From positions 186,001-250,000 of the forward strand of contig CAYNVQ010000002.1 of the NCBI GenBank assembly GCA_964400735.1: a DNA stretch of 64,000 bases, given 5' to 3'. The notes beneath the pieces were generated by a model, which did not search any database, was not told where the DNA came from, and saw nothing but the letters and a program-made list of their open reading frames with translations. The translations under genes were made by a program, and so were the position numbers. Within the stretch, counting starts at the first letter, position 1; the number at the start of each line of letters is the position of its first letter. Origin of the DNA: CAYNVQ01 sp964400735 (lineage in GTDB: Bacteria > Acidobacteriota > Aminicenantia > Aminicenantales > Aminicenantaceae). This document shows positions 6,666 through 14,931 of this stretch, piece after piece.

Positions 6666-8818
6666 TCAGGTTTGACGATATTCTTGAAGTTGTTTCTTCT
6701 CTCTATTCAGAGAAGGAGATAACTCTTCTGAAAAAAGCCTACGTGTTCGCGGCCAAAGCCCATAAAGGACAAGTACGCCGGTCAGGAGAGCCCTATTTAA
6801 GTCACCCCTTAGAAGTCACCAAAATGCTAGCGAGCATGAACCTCGACGCCGTGACCCTTGCATCCGGGCTCTTGCATGATGTTTTGGAAGATACCGATGT
6901 GATGGCCGCAGACCTTCAGAAGAATTTCGGCAAAGAAATTGCCGATCTTGTCGAAGGCGTCACCAAGATCAGCCGAGTCCAAGAAGTTTCTCCGGAAACC
7001 CGACAAGCTGAGACAATCCGAAAGATCATTCTCGCCATGACGGATGACCTGCGGGTCATTTTTATCAAACTCGCCGATAGGGTCCACAACCTTAAGACCC
7101 TGAAATACTTACCCGAAGATAAACAGAAAAAAATCGCCCTGGAAACCCTGGAAATATATGTTCCCATAGCCAACCGGCTCGGCATGGGCCGGATAAAGGC
7201 AGAGTTGGAGGATTTATCCTTTCGCTATGTCGCTCCGAAAGAGTACTTCCAGATGGCCTCTTTGATAGAGCCTCGACGAAAAAAAGCAGAGAAAGAGATA
7301 AGGACGATAAAAAAAAGGCTTGAACGATTGATGAAAGAAAATGAAATCCCGGTAGAAATTTTTTCCCGGATAAAAAGGCTCTACAGCATCTATAACAAGA
7401 TCGAACGCCAGAACATCGATTTCGACCAGGTTTACGATTTCATGGCCATCAGGATCATCACGGACTCTGTCAGAAACTGCTATGCAGCCCTGGGAATTAT
7501 CCACCAGAACTGGCCTCATTTTCCCCATCGCTTCCGGGATTTCATCTCTATGCCCAAACCCAACCTCTACCAAGCCCTTCACACCACGATCATCACCGAA
7601 GAAAAGCACACCATCGAAATCCAGGTACGAACCAAGACCATGCATAACATGGCCGAAAACGGCATTTCGGCCCATTGGAAATACAAGGAAAAGGACCAAC
7701 GCACCATCATGAAAGAAGATGCTCGACTCCATTGGTTGCGCGAATTGGTCGATTTGTATAAGGAGCAAAAGAGCCCGAGGGAATTCTTGAAAAACCTAAA
7801 AATCAACCTCATTCCAGAGGAGGTTTATGTCTTCACTCCCAAGGGAAAGGTTGTCACTCTACCTGTAGGCGCATCGGTTTTGGATTTTGCCTTCAAAATT
7901 CATTCTGAAATCGGGATACACGCTCAAGAGGCCCTTGTCAACCAGAAAAAAGCTCCCCTAAAAACGACACTGAAAACCGGGGATATTGTTGAAATTCTCA
8001 CATCCGCTTCTAAAAAACCCAGTCGAGACTGGCTTCAACAGGCAACAACATCAAAAGCTAGACACATCTTAAAGCGATGGTTCAACCGGCAGGACAAACA
8101 AAAAAATATCGCTCTCGGGAAAAAAATATGGGCAAAAAAAACAAGAGAGTACAAACTTCCATCGTCGGCCCTGAAGGAAAAGAGCGTTTTAAAGCGATTC
8201 TCGCAAGAAACTCCCCATAGGGCAAAAAAATTCGATGATTTTTATGCCCTTATAGGATCCGGAAAGGTCATTCTAAACCGCAAACTCATGGAAAAGCTCT
8301 TCCATGCGGAGAAACTGGAAAAAAAGGAAGAAACCATTCTGAAGAAAGTGGTCGCGAAGGTTTCCAAAAAATCCAAGCCCCTTATCGAGCTGAAAGACAC
8401 CGATCAGGCTTCGATCAAGCTCGCTAAATGCTGTTCTCCCATCAGGGGAGAGCCGATAATTGGTTACCTCACCTCAGGGAAAGGAGCCACTGTTCACGCC
8501 CAGCGCTGCCATCTGGTGACAAAGGAGGTGCTCGATCCCCAGCGCCTTGTGGATGCTTCATGGTCTTCCTCTGCCTCCGAAGGCTCCTACCGAAGCAAAA
8601 TCGTGATCAAAAGCCAAGACACACCCGGCGTTCTGGCCAAGCTAACCACCGTCATTGCTGAATTGGGAGGAAATATCTCCAAGGCTCAGGTCGATACCTT
8701 TGTAGACAACAGGGCACAGATCAAGCTCTCCCTCATAATTCAAGATATCAATCATCTAGAACAAATCATAAAGAAAATTTCGGGAATTAAAGAGATTCTT
8801 TTTGTTAAAAGAGTTTAA
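6662..8818 (+). CDS. rel: Bifunctional (p)ppGpp synthetase/hydrolase
   Basis: The 718-residue protein has the full long RelA/SpoT layout. The N-terminal hydrolase domain contains the HD pair in LLHDVLEDT (residues 72-73) and KLADRVHNL; the synthetase domain has RIKRLYSIYNKI, YDFMAIRII and YQALHTTII; then come a TGS domain (VYVFTPKGKVVTLPVGAS, about residue 385) and a C-terminal ACT domain. Because both catalytic halves keep their motifs, it should both make and degrade the stringent-response alarmone. It overlaps gmhB by ATGA, so translation is coupled to LPS-heptose genes. The stop overlaps the 3' end of rpmB on the other strand. Confidence 0.93.
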   Translation: MIRFDDILEVVSSLYSEKEITLLKKAYVFAAKAHKGQVRRSGEPYLSHPLEVTKMLASMNLDAVTLASGLLHDVLEDTDVMAADLQKNFGKEIADLVEGVTKISRVQEVSPETRQAETIRKIILAMTDDLRVIFIKLADRVHNLKTLKYLPEDKQKKIALETLEIYVPIANRLGMGRIKAELEDLSFRYVAPKEYFQMASLIEPRRKKAEKEIRTIKKRLERLMKENEIPVEIFSRIKRLYSIYNKIERQNIDFDQVYDFMAIRIITDSVRNCYAALGIIHQNWPHFPHRFRDFISMPKPNLYQALHTTIITEEKHTIEIQVRTKTMHNMAENGISAHWKYKEKDQRTIMKEDARLHWLRELVDLYKEQKSPREFLKNLKINLIPEEVYVFTPKGKVVTLPVGASVLDFAFKIHSEIGIHAQEALVNQKKAPLKTTLKTGDIVEILTSASKKPSRDWLQQATTSKARHILKRWFNRQDKQKNIALGKKIWAKKTREYKLPSSALKEKSVLKRFSQETPHRAKKFDDFYALIGSGKVILNRKLMEKLFHAEKLEKKEETILKKVVAKVSKKSKPLIELKDTDQASIKLAKCCSPIRGEPIIGYLTSGKGATVHAQRCHLVTKEVLDPQRLVDASWSSSASEGSYRSKIVIKSQDTPGVLAKLTTVIAELGGNISKAQVDTFVDNRAQIKLSLIIQDINHLEQIIKKISGIKEILFVKRV

Positions 8819-9006
8819 ACGGCCTTTTTGACCTTGCCGGCTCGAAGGCATCTTGTACAAACCCAAATCCGCTTCGATCCGGAGGGAGTCTGGGCCTTGA
8901 TTTTCTGCAGGTTTGGTTTCCATTTCTTCTTAGAAGCCTTATGTGAATGACTCAGGCTCTGCCCGAAAACGGGTCCTTTTCCACAAATCTCACAAACTTT
9001 AGCCAT
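8815..9006 (-). CDS. rpmB: 50S ribosomal protein L28
   Basis: The 63-residue protein reads MAKVCEICGKGPVFGQSLSH and ends with IWVCTRCLRAGKVKKAV, the full L28 pattern. It keeps both cysteine pairs (CEIC and CTRC), so this is the zinc-binding C+ form of L28 of the large subunit. It stands alone on the minus strand, converges with rel and overlaps its stop by four bases. A promoter with a 17-base spacer precedes it. Confidence 0.97.
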   Translation of the reverse strand: MAKVCEICGKGPVFGQSLSHSHKASKKKWKPNLQKIKAQTPSGSKRIWVCTRCLRAGKVKKAV

Positions 9007-9043
9007 TATTCTTTCTCTATATCAAGCGATTCAAGAAAACGAA

Positions 9044-9072
9044 TTTATACCATAAATGGGAAAAAAAGCCAA
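9044..9072 (-). promoter_or_regulatory. Promoter of rpmB
   Basis: On the minus strand TTGGCT (9072-9067) and TATAAA (9049-9044) are separated by 17 bases, about 38 bases before the rpmB ATG. Confidence 0.5.
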
Positions 9073-9084
9073 CACCTTTGCCTC

Positions 9085-9192
9085 CTACTGCTTAATGGTT
9101 GATCGAGTCCCGGCTTTCCGAACGTAAATCCAAAGGATTGTTTCCACACCGTATAAATCCTTTACATATTTTTCAATCCCAGTTCTGTCCAT
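9085..9192 (-). CDS. Possible 35-residue small protein
   Basis: On the minus strand an ATG at 9192 opens MDRTGIEKYVKDLYGVETIL and continues to a stop at 9085. The composition is protein-like (balanced charges, aromatic residues, few rare codons), and the open frame extends a further 27 codons upstream without a start codon, as if it were the remnant of a longer gene. A GGGGG run lies ten bases upstream of the ATG. I recognise no family. It could be chance reading through the 300-base gap between rpmB and the TPR gene. Confidence 0.28.
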   Translation of the reverse strand: MDRTGIEKYVKDLYGVETILWIYVRKAGTRSTIKQ

Positions 9193-9268
9193 ATGGCTTT
9201 TCCCCCAAGGATCTGTCGTCCACTTCTTACTAAATTTGGTACGAATATTGCAGAAAAAATTTGGCCTC

Positions 9269-9297
9269 TTGACCTATTTCGGCAAAAAAAGTATCTT
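9269..9297 (+). promoter_or_regulatory. Putative promoter of the TPR-lipoprotein-peptidase run
   Basis: TTGACC (9269-9274) and TATCTT (9292-9297) are 17 bases apart. The transcript would begin close to 9304, leaving a very short leader with AGGAAAG before the ATG at 9312. Confidence 0.4.
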
Positions 9298-9311
9298 TGT
9301 TTAGGAAAGAT

Positions 9312-9692
9312 ATGAAGAAAAAACTTTGTTTGTTTCTGGTCCTTCTTCCGTTTTTACTTCTCCTTTTCGAGTGCCGGTCTTCTCGACCTCAGTCCGAGCT
9401 CTCTTTCGGAATACTCTCGGCTCAAAAAGATCTCTGGGATGAAGCAATTTTTCGGTGGAAAAAAACCCTGGAATCAGATCCGGATTCAGCAGCCGCCCAT
9501 AATAACCTTGCCGTAGCCTATGAAAAAAAGGGAAGGTGGGCGGAAGCTAAAAAGGAGTACGAGATTGCCCTTGAGCTGAGCCCTAAAAATGAATACATTC
9601 AATCCAACTATGAAAGATTCAAAAAACGAACCGAAGCCAGTGATCAAGATGAGGAAAATGATAGCCAAACCAAAAAAGCCAAAAAGAAGTAA
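9312..9692 (+). CDS. Exported TPR protein
   Basis: This product of about 126 residues has a hydrophobic leader (KKKLCLFLVLLPFLLLLF) followed by a cysteine, so it is exported and may be a lipoprotein, although FEC is a poor lipobox. Residues 30-100 hold two tetratricopeptide repeats, the second reading SAAAHNNLAVAYEKKGRWAE with AKKEYEIALELSPKN. The end is a Lys/Asp/Glu-rich tail. TPR units bind proteins, so this may scaffold an envelope complex. The ATG at 9312 has AGGAAAG just upstream; an earlier in-frame TTG is less likely. The next gene overlaps it, suggesting one operon with the lipoprotein and the large peptidase. Confidence 0.7.
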   Translation: MKKKLCLFLVLLPFLLLLFECRSSRPQSELSFGILSAQKDLWDEAIFRWKKTLESDPDSAAAHNNLAVAYEKKGRWAEAKKEYEIALELSPKNEYIQSNYERFKKRTEASDQDEENDSQTKKAKKK

Positions 9693-10344
9693 CCTCATTC
9701 TATTGTGCGGCATTTTTTTTCTCGCTCTATGGCTGATTTCTTGTCAGACAGGAGAGCATCTGCGGATGAGAATAGAGATGCCTCGGAAATCGCCCATAAA
9801 TCTTGAACAATATAATGAGATCATCGTCGCTGATTTCTTTGTCAAGGATAAAGCGGAAGACTTCGATATCAATAAAGAACTCGCCGATTATTTCATCGCC
9901 GAATTCGGGCTAAATTTGGACAAAAAAATCTCTTCCCGCAAAATTGACATCGAAAACGCCGAAATGTTCGAAAGGCAGGATTCCTGGAAAGGATTGTTTT
10001 CCGATCAAAAGAAAGCCATTGTTTTCACCGGAAGCGTGGAATATACCCAGGAAATAAGAAAGGCCATAAAATCCGCCGAAAAGAGGCGTTTTGAGAGCCC
10101 TTTTCCAGAAGAATCCCGTATCGAAGAACGCAGATTTTATTCTCTCTCCTTTCAACTCTTCCTTATCGACTCGGCCTCAGGAGAAACCCTCTATAAAAGA
10201 ACGTTTAAAGAAAACAAAGCCTATCAGAATCCCAACCAAACGGCCTATTTTGCATTCTACGACCTGATGATGACTATAAAAGAAAAGCTTTTCCGTCAGA
10301 TTCTGGGAGAAGAACAAATCCAAGAAAGATATCTTATCAAGTAA
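9649..10344 (+). CDS. Putative lipoprotein of unknown function
   Basis: The product has a basic N-terminus, a hydrophobic segment (LILLCGIFFLALWLISC) ending in a good lipobox LISC/Q, and about 200 mature residues. The mature part is mixed alpha/beta with phrases such as EIIVADFFVKD and AIVFTGSVEYTQE, recalling the TolB-N/GNA1162-like fold of periplasmic lipoproteins that assemble envelope machines, but I cannot name a family. It overlaps the TPR gene by 44 bases in another frame and ends 15 bases before the large peptidase gene. Starts at 9649 and 9658 are both possible; I use the first. Confidence 0.6.
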   Translation: MRKMIAKPKKPKRSNLILLCGIFFLALWLISCQTGEHLRMRIEMPRKSPINLEQYNEIIVADFFVKDKAEDFDINKELADYFIAEFGLNLDKKISSRKIDIENAEMFERQDSWKGLFSDQKKAIVFTGSVEYTQEIRKAIKSAEKRRFESPFPEESRIEERRFYSLSFQLFLIDSASGETLYKRTFKENKAYQNPNQTAYFAFYDLMMTIKEKLFRQILGEEQIQERYLIK

Positions 10345-10359
10345 AAAAGAGGAGACCCC

Positions 10360-13323
10360 ATGCGTTTTCTAAAAAAATCCTTTTTTCTCTCTTTTCTAGG
10401 ATTGATCTGTGTATCCCTGAGTTTCTCTCAAGTCTTTTATATCCCCTATTATGGGAAGAACAAGGTCCTTTACGAACGTTTTGACTGGCAGGTCTATAAA
10501 ACAGATCATTTCAATATCTATTATTACACAGACAACGTCCGTGACCTAAAAAAGATTGCTGACCTTGCCGAGAGCGCCTACAAGAGCATAAGCGAAGACA
10601 TCAAACATCAGCTTTCCACTTCCGTGCCCCTCCTTTACTACAGGACCTCGACGGATTTTTACCAGACCAATCTTTTCCAACTCCCTGAAGGCGTACTCGG
10701 AGTGGCAGAACCACTCCTCTATCGGATCGCCATTCAGGGCGACATGTCCATCGACGAGATCCAAGACCTGATCGAGCATGAGCTGACTCATGTCTTCGAG
10801 TATGACATTCTCTGGGGATCCCCAGGTGGCGCCCTGTATGCTTTATCCCAACCTCCCCTGTGGGTATTCGAGGGTTACTGTGAATACAATACCCAAGAAT
10901 GGACCCCTTGGTCAGCCATGATCGTCCGGGATGCTGCGCTCAACGACCGAATTCCCGAACTCGTCGGTGGAGGCCACCTTTACTCCCGCTACCCTCTGCC
11001 CCGCCAGCCAGACTATGATTTCGGCCATGCCATATTTAACTTCATCGAAGACAAATACGGGAAAAACGGCATCAGAGATTTCTGGCATTCCCTCAAGAAT
11101 GCCCCTCTCATAGGAAGGCAGGATCCCATCCGACGGGCTTTCGATCAATCCATCAAAGATTTCAATTATGAGTTCAAGAAATATCTCCGAGACAAACATA
11201 AGCGTTTCCTGACGAGAGAAATTCCGGAAGACTACAGCTTCCCGATCGGGCCTGAGTTCCCCTTGAATCCTTACTACTTCGCTTTTTCCATTGCCCCCTC
11301 CCCTTCCGGTGATCTTGTGGCTGCATTGCTGGCGAATTACAAAAATCTCGATTACGACATCATTCTTTTCTCCACCAAAGACGGTAGTGCGGTGAAAAAT
11401 CTCACCAAAGGTTACACGCTCAAATATGAAAGCATCAAGTTCGAAGTGGACCCTTCCAAGGGACGCGATATCGCCTGGTCTCCGGATGGGGATAAGATCG
11501 CTTTTTTCGGGCGTGCCGGACAAAAACATCACCTTTTCATCGTCGACCCCATCTCCGACAAAGTCCTGGAGAATATTGAGATTCAGCAGGACCAGCCATC
11601 TTCTCCCTGCTTTTTTCCTGAAGGAAAGGAACTTCTTTTTACCGCATTTGAAGAAGGGCTCCACGACATTTTCAAGATAAATCTATCTACGGGTGAGGTT
11701 CAGAACCTGACAGCCAATGACCTTTTTGAGAAGGCGCCCACCATCTCCCGTGACGGAAAATACTTGGCCTACACTATCCGGATGGACATTTACGATAAGC
11801 TCTTTCTATCTCCGACCGACGATTTGAAAAAAAGAACTCAATTGACCTTCGGAAAGGGAAATACGATCATTCCCGAATTTTCGGCCGACGGGAAAGAAAT
11901 CTTCTTCACTGGGGATATGAGAGAAGCCTACAACATTTATTCCCTGAACCTGGACACAGGAGAACTCAAGAGATATACCGATGTGAGAACCGGGAACTTT
12001 TTTGCCTCCCCCTTGCCGAATGAGCCCGACACGCTGCTTTTTTGCTCCTTCAACAAAGGAGCCTTCCAGATTTTCAAGAGCGAGCTCCAAGGCGAAGTGG
12101 AAGAGACCGTTACCTTCGCGGAAATGGATGACGCTAAGGATTTCGAAAGGTTCGAGCCCATAGTTGAAGTATCCATCGATGAAGAAAAAATAGAGCCCTA
12201 CAAGGGAATGGGAAAACTCTTTTTGAACAACCGCCCTCCAATTGGGGCCATCATATCCACCGATGGATCGATTTACGGCGGTACAGCTCTTTCCTTCTCC
12301 GATCTTATGGGCGACTATAATTTTACTCTCGTCGCCTACCAGGTAAGGAGTTTCCGCTCCTACGAGTTTTCCTATGCAAACCTGAAAAGAAGATTCCAGT
12401 ACATGGCCAACGCCTTCCAGTACACCATCTATTATTACACTCCCTACAGCTATCTCGACACGACCCTTTACCAATATTTAACCTACCAGGATGCCATGGC
12501 CATAAGAACCATTTCCGGGGCCACCGTCAATGGCTATTATCCCTTCAACCGGTACTTGAGGACAGAGGCCAGCCTGGGATTTTATCATTATGAAGAAGAC
12601 TTTTTCGATCCTTACATCAACCAACTCCTCGGACAGTCGAATATGGCCTATTCCTACTTTTACAATGGAAATTCTCTCGCTGCTTCCCTAGCCCTTGTTG
12701 GAGAGACTACCAACTTCAGATATTACGGCCCTTATTCAGGAAATACATTCCGTATCGGTATCACCCAAACGATACCCGTGACCAACAGTTTTATCCGAAA
12801 CACGACTGCTCAGCTTGATATCCGCCAATATTTTCCTATAGGGGGCGATACGTTGTTCGCCTTCCGTATCAACGGATTCGCCAGCAGGGGAAGAAACCCT
12901 TATGTTCTGTATTATGGGGGGAACAACCAGGTCCGCTCATCCTATTACTACAACATCGTGGCCAACGAAGGCTGGTACGCAAACCTCGAATTCAGGTTTC
13001 CTTTGGTGAATGCGGCCAATACGATTATCGGACAGATCGGCCCGATTCGCGGCGTGGGCTTCTTGGACATGACTCGTTCAAAACTCAAGGGATACCCTGC
13101 AAAATTTTATACATTCGAGGGTTACGACCAGCAAGGACTCCCCATAATTCGAGAAGCAGACGCCCTTGGCTCTTTCGGGTTTGGAATCGAGTTTTTCTTC
13201 CTTGGTCTTCCCATGCATATAGAATGGGCCAAAAGGCTCGAAATCCCCAATTTTTCCAGTCCTTTCGATATACAGGCCTTCGGAAAATTCGATACGAAAT
13301 TCTGGATAGGATTCGATTTCTAG
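10360..13323 (+). CDS. Secreted gluzincin-like peptidase with beta-propeller and outer-membrane barrel
   Basis: The 987-residue protein has a signal peptide (cut near SFSQ, residue 24). Residues 40-280 form a peptidase-MA-like domain with the zinc motif HELTH at 140-144 and a downstream glutamate in FEGYCEY (Glu171), the gluzincin pattern. Residues about 300-620 hold TolB/PD40-type propeller blades, seen as repeated SPDGDKIAFFG, SRDGKYLAYTI and SADGKEIFFTGD. From about 650 to the end the sequence is rich in alternating Tyr/Phe strands and closes with KFWIGFDF, a terminal aromatic typical of outer-membrane barrels. It should sit in the outer membrane and cut or bind peptides. Tricorn-like function is less likely because the barrel replaces the PDZ/protease end. 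Confidence 0.72.
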   Translation: MRFLKKSFFLSFLGLICVSLSFSQVFYIPYYGKNKVLYERFDWQVYKTDHFNIYYYTDNVRDLKKIADLAESAYKSISEDIKHQLSTSVPLLYYRTSTDFYQTNLFQLPEGVLGVAEPLLYRIAIQGDMSIDEIQDLIEHELTHVFEYDILWGSPGGALYALSQPPLWVFEGYCEYNTQEWTPWSAMIVRDAALNDRIPELVGGGHLYSRYPLPRQPDYDFGHAIFNFIEDKYGKNGIRDFWHSLKNAPLIGRQDPIRRAFDQSIKDFNYEFKKYLRDKHKRFLTREIPEDYSFPIGPEFPLNPYYFAFSIAPSPSGDLVAALLANYKNLDYDIILFSTKDGSAVKNLTKGYTLKYESIKFEVDPSKGRDIAWSPDGDKIAFFGRAGQKHHLFIVDPISDKVLENIEIQQDQPSSPCFFPEGKELLFTAFEEGLHDIFKINLSTGEVQNLTANDLFEKAPTISRDGKYLAYTIRMDIYDKLFLSPTDDLKKRTQLTFGKGNTIIPEFSADGKEIFFTGDMREAYNIYSLNLDTGELKRYTDVRTGNFFASPLPNEPDTLLFCSFNKGAFQIFKSELQGEVEETVTFAEMDDAKDFERFEPIVEVSIDEEKIEPYKGMGKLFLNNRPPIGAIISTDGSIYGGTALSFSDLMGDYNFTLVAYQVRSFRSYEFSYANLKRRFQYMANAFQYTIYYYTPYSYLDTTLYQYLTYQDAMAIRTISGATVNGYYPFNRYLRTEASLGFYHYEEDFFDPYINQLLGQSNMAYSYFYNGNSLAASLALVGETTNFRYYGPYSGNTFRIGITQTIPVTNSFIRNTTAQLDIRQYFPIGGDTLFAFRINGFASRGRNPYVLYYGGNNQVRSSYYYNIVANEGWYANLEFRFPLVNAANTIIGQIGPIRGVGFLDMTRSKLKGYPAKFYTFEGYDQQGLPIIREADALGSFGFGIEFFFLGLPMHIEWAKRLEIPNFSSPFDIQAFGKFDTKFWIGFDF

Positions 13324-13372
13324 CGTTCGTCTTTTTTTCTGTTTAAGAAATTTATAAAAAACAACAATTCTC

Positions 13373-13401
13373 TTGAAATTGATATTTTGTAGTGCTATGA
13401 T
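13373..13401 (+). promoter_or_regulatory. Promoter of dnaA
   Basis: TTGAAA (13373-13378) and TATGAT (13396-13401) are 17 bases apart. Transcription from near 13408 would pass through the DnaA boxes before the dnaA start, the usual arrangement for autoregulation. Confidence 0.6.
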
Positions 13402-13410
13402 GTCCGAGCC

Positions 13411-13474
13411 TTCTCCACAAAATTCACCAGCGCAGCAGAAGGTTTTCCACAGATGTGGAAAAACTTGTGGAAAT
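13411..13474. promoter_or_regulatory. DnaA-box cluster upstream of dnaA
   Basis: Four nonamers resemble the DnaA box: TTCTCCACA (13411-13419), TTTTCCACA (13443-13451), and in the other orientation TGTGGAAAA (13454-13462) and TGTGGAAAT (13466-13474). Three lie within 32 bases. They may control dnaA or belong to the replication origin. Confidence 0.6.
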
Positions 13475-13487
13475 CTCGCTCTTACAA

Positions 13488-14819
13488 ATGGAAATCGAAC
13501 AAAAAACGAATCCTTGGCTTCAAATTTTGGAGGCTATCTGCAAGGAAATCGATAAAAGCAGCTTTGAGACCTGGTTTGATCCGACGGTTTATATCGGTCA
13601 AGAAAGCAATTCTCTCTATATCAAGGTCCCTAATTCATACTTCAAGGATTGGCTGTCCTTCCATTACCTGACCCTGATTAACAAAATATCTAACGATTTA
13701 TTCCACAAAGTCTTCGAGATAAAATATATTTTTGAAGATACTCCCAGCCAATTCATGAGGCGCTCTCCTTACGAGCGCCGTTCCAAGCAGGGAGCTATTC
13801 TCAACCCAAATCTAAACCCCAATTATACCTTTGAAAATTTTGTTGTCGGCTCCTGCAATCAGTTCGCCCATGCCGCTGCTTCTGCCGTTGTGAATAATCC
13901 TGCTAAATCATACAATCCTCTTTATATCTATGGTGGTGCAGGTTTAGGCAAAACTCATTTAATGAATGCAGTCGGTCACCGCCTGCTTAAAAAAGATCAT
14001 CGTTTGAAGATCCTCTATATCACTACAGAAAAATTCATGAACGATTTGATCAACCATCTACAGTACGGGAAAATTCTGGATTTCCGCCAAAAATATCGTG
14101 GTGTCGATGTCCTTCTGATGGATGATATCCATTACCTTTCAGGAAGGGAAAGAACCAAGGAAGAATTTTTTCACACCTTCAATCATCTTTATGACAGCCA
14201 AAAACAAATCGTCATATCGAGCGACTGTCCTCCCAAAGAAATTCCTAACCTGGAGGAAAGGTTTAGCTCCCGTTTCGAATGGGGATTGATCGCTGACCTT
14301 AAGCCTCCCGATATCGAAACAAGAATAGCCATTCTCAAGAAAAAATCAGAACTTGAAGACATCTCTCTACCAGAAAGCGTGGCCCTTTATATCGCCGATA
14401 AGGTCAGCTCGAATGTGAGAGAACTCGAAGGCTATTTGAGACGGGTCCTTGCTTACTCATCCCTCAAAGGCGAGGCCATCGATCTCGATTTGACCAAAGA
14501 GGCCCTAAAGACTCTGTTAGATTCTTCGGCAACCCTCGTCAATGTGGAAAAGATTCAAAAAGTCATAGCGCATGAATTCAAAATAAAAATCTCGCAACTC
14601 AAATCCAAAAATAACTCTCCCAAGATCTCCTTTCCCCGACAGGTGGCTATGTACCTTTCCAAACAATTGACAAATACTTCTCTTCCGGAAATCGGGAAGA
14701 AATTCGGTGGAAAGCACCACACAACGGTTTTGCACAGCATACGGAAAATAGAGAAATTAAGAAAAAGAGATCAGGAATTCGACAAAAAAATGAACACGTT
14801 GATCAACCAAATCCATTAG
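13488..14819 (+). CDS. dnaA: Chromosomal replication initiator DnaA
   Basis: The 443-residue protein shows the four DnaA domains: an N-terminal interaction domain (WLQILEAICKEIDKSSFETW), a short linker, the AAA+ core with Walker A GGAGLGKTHL and Walker B VLLMDDIHYL, and a C-terminal DNA-binding domain with the signature FGGKHHTTVLHSI. It binds DnaA boxes and melts the origin. I use the ATG at 13488, which gives the conserved N-terminus; a GTG at 13455 is in frame but lies inside the DnaA-box cluster. No clear ribosome site precedes the ATG. dnaN follows on the same strand after an AT-rich gap. Confidence 0.96.
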   Translation: MEIEQKTNPWLQILEAICKEIDKSSFETWFDPTVYIGQESNSLYIKVPNSYFKDWLSFHYLTLINKISNDLFHKVFEIKYIFEDTPSQFMRRSPYERRSKQGAILNPNLNPNYTFENFVVGSCNQFAHAAASAVVNNPAKSYNPLYIYGGAGLGKTHLMNAVGHRLLKKDHRLKILYITTEKFMNDLINHLQYGKILDFRQKYRGVDVLLMDDIHYLSGRERTKEEFFHTFNHLYDSQKQIVISSDCPPKEIPNLEERFSSRFEWGLIADLKPPDIETRIAILKKKSELEDISLPESVALYIADKVSSNVRELEGYLRRVLAYSSLKGEAIDLDLTKEALKTLLDSSATLVNVEKIQKVIAHEFKIKISQLKSKNNSPKISFPRQVAMYLSKQLTNTSLPEIGKKFGGKHHTTVLHSIRKIEKLRKRDQEFDKKMNTLINQIH

Positions 14820-14841
14820 GAAAATCAATATATTAGAGGAG

Positions 14842-14923
14842 TTTTTCACATTTTCATTGATTTTATTATTCTTATTATTTAATCTAAATTATATATATAA
14901 ATAAGAATTAGAGCTGTGGAAAG
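14842..14923. other. Candidate origin: AT-rich unwinding region flanked by DnaA boxes
   Basis: Between dnaA and dnaN, a box TTTTTCACA (14842-14850) and an inverted box TGTGGAAAG (14915-14923) flank about 60 bases that are over 90% A+T, including TATATATA. Together with the cluster before dnaA this resembles a bipartite oriC. No strand-skew calculation was possible. Confidence 0.5.
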
Positions 14924-14931
14924 GTGGAAAA

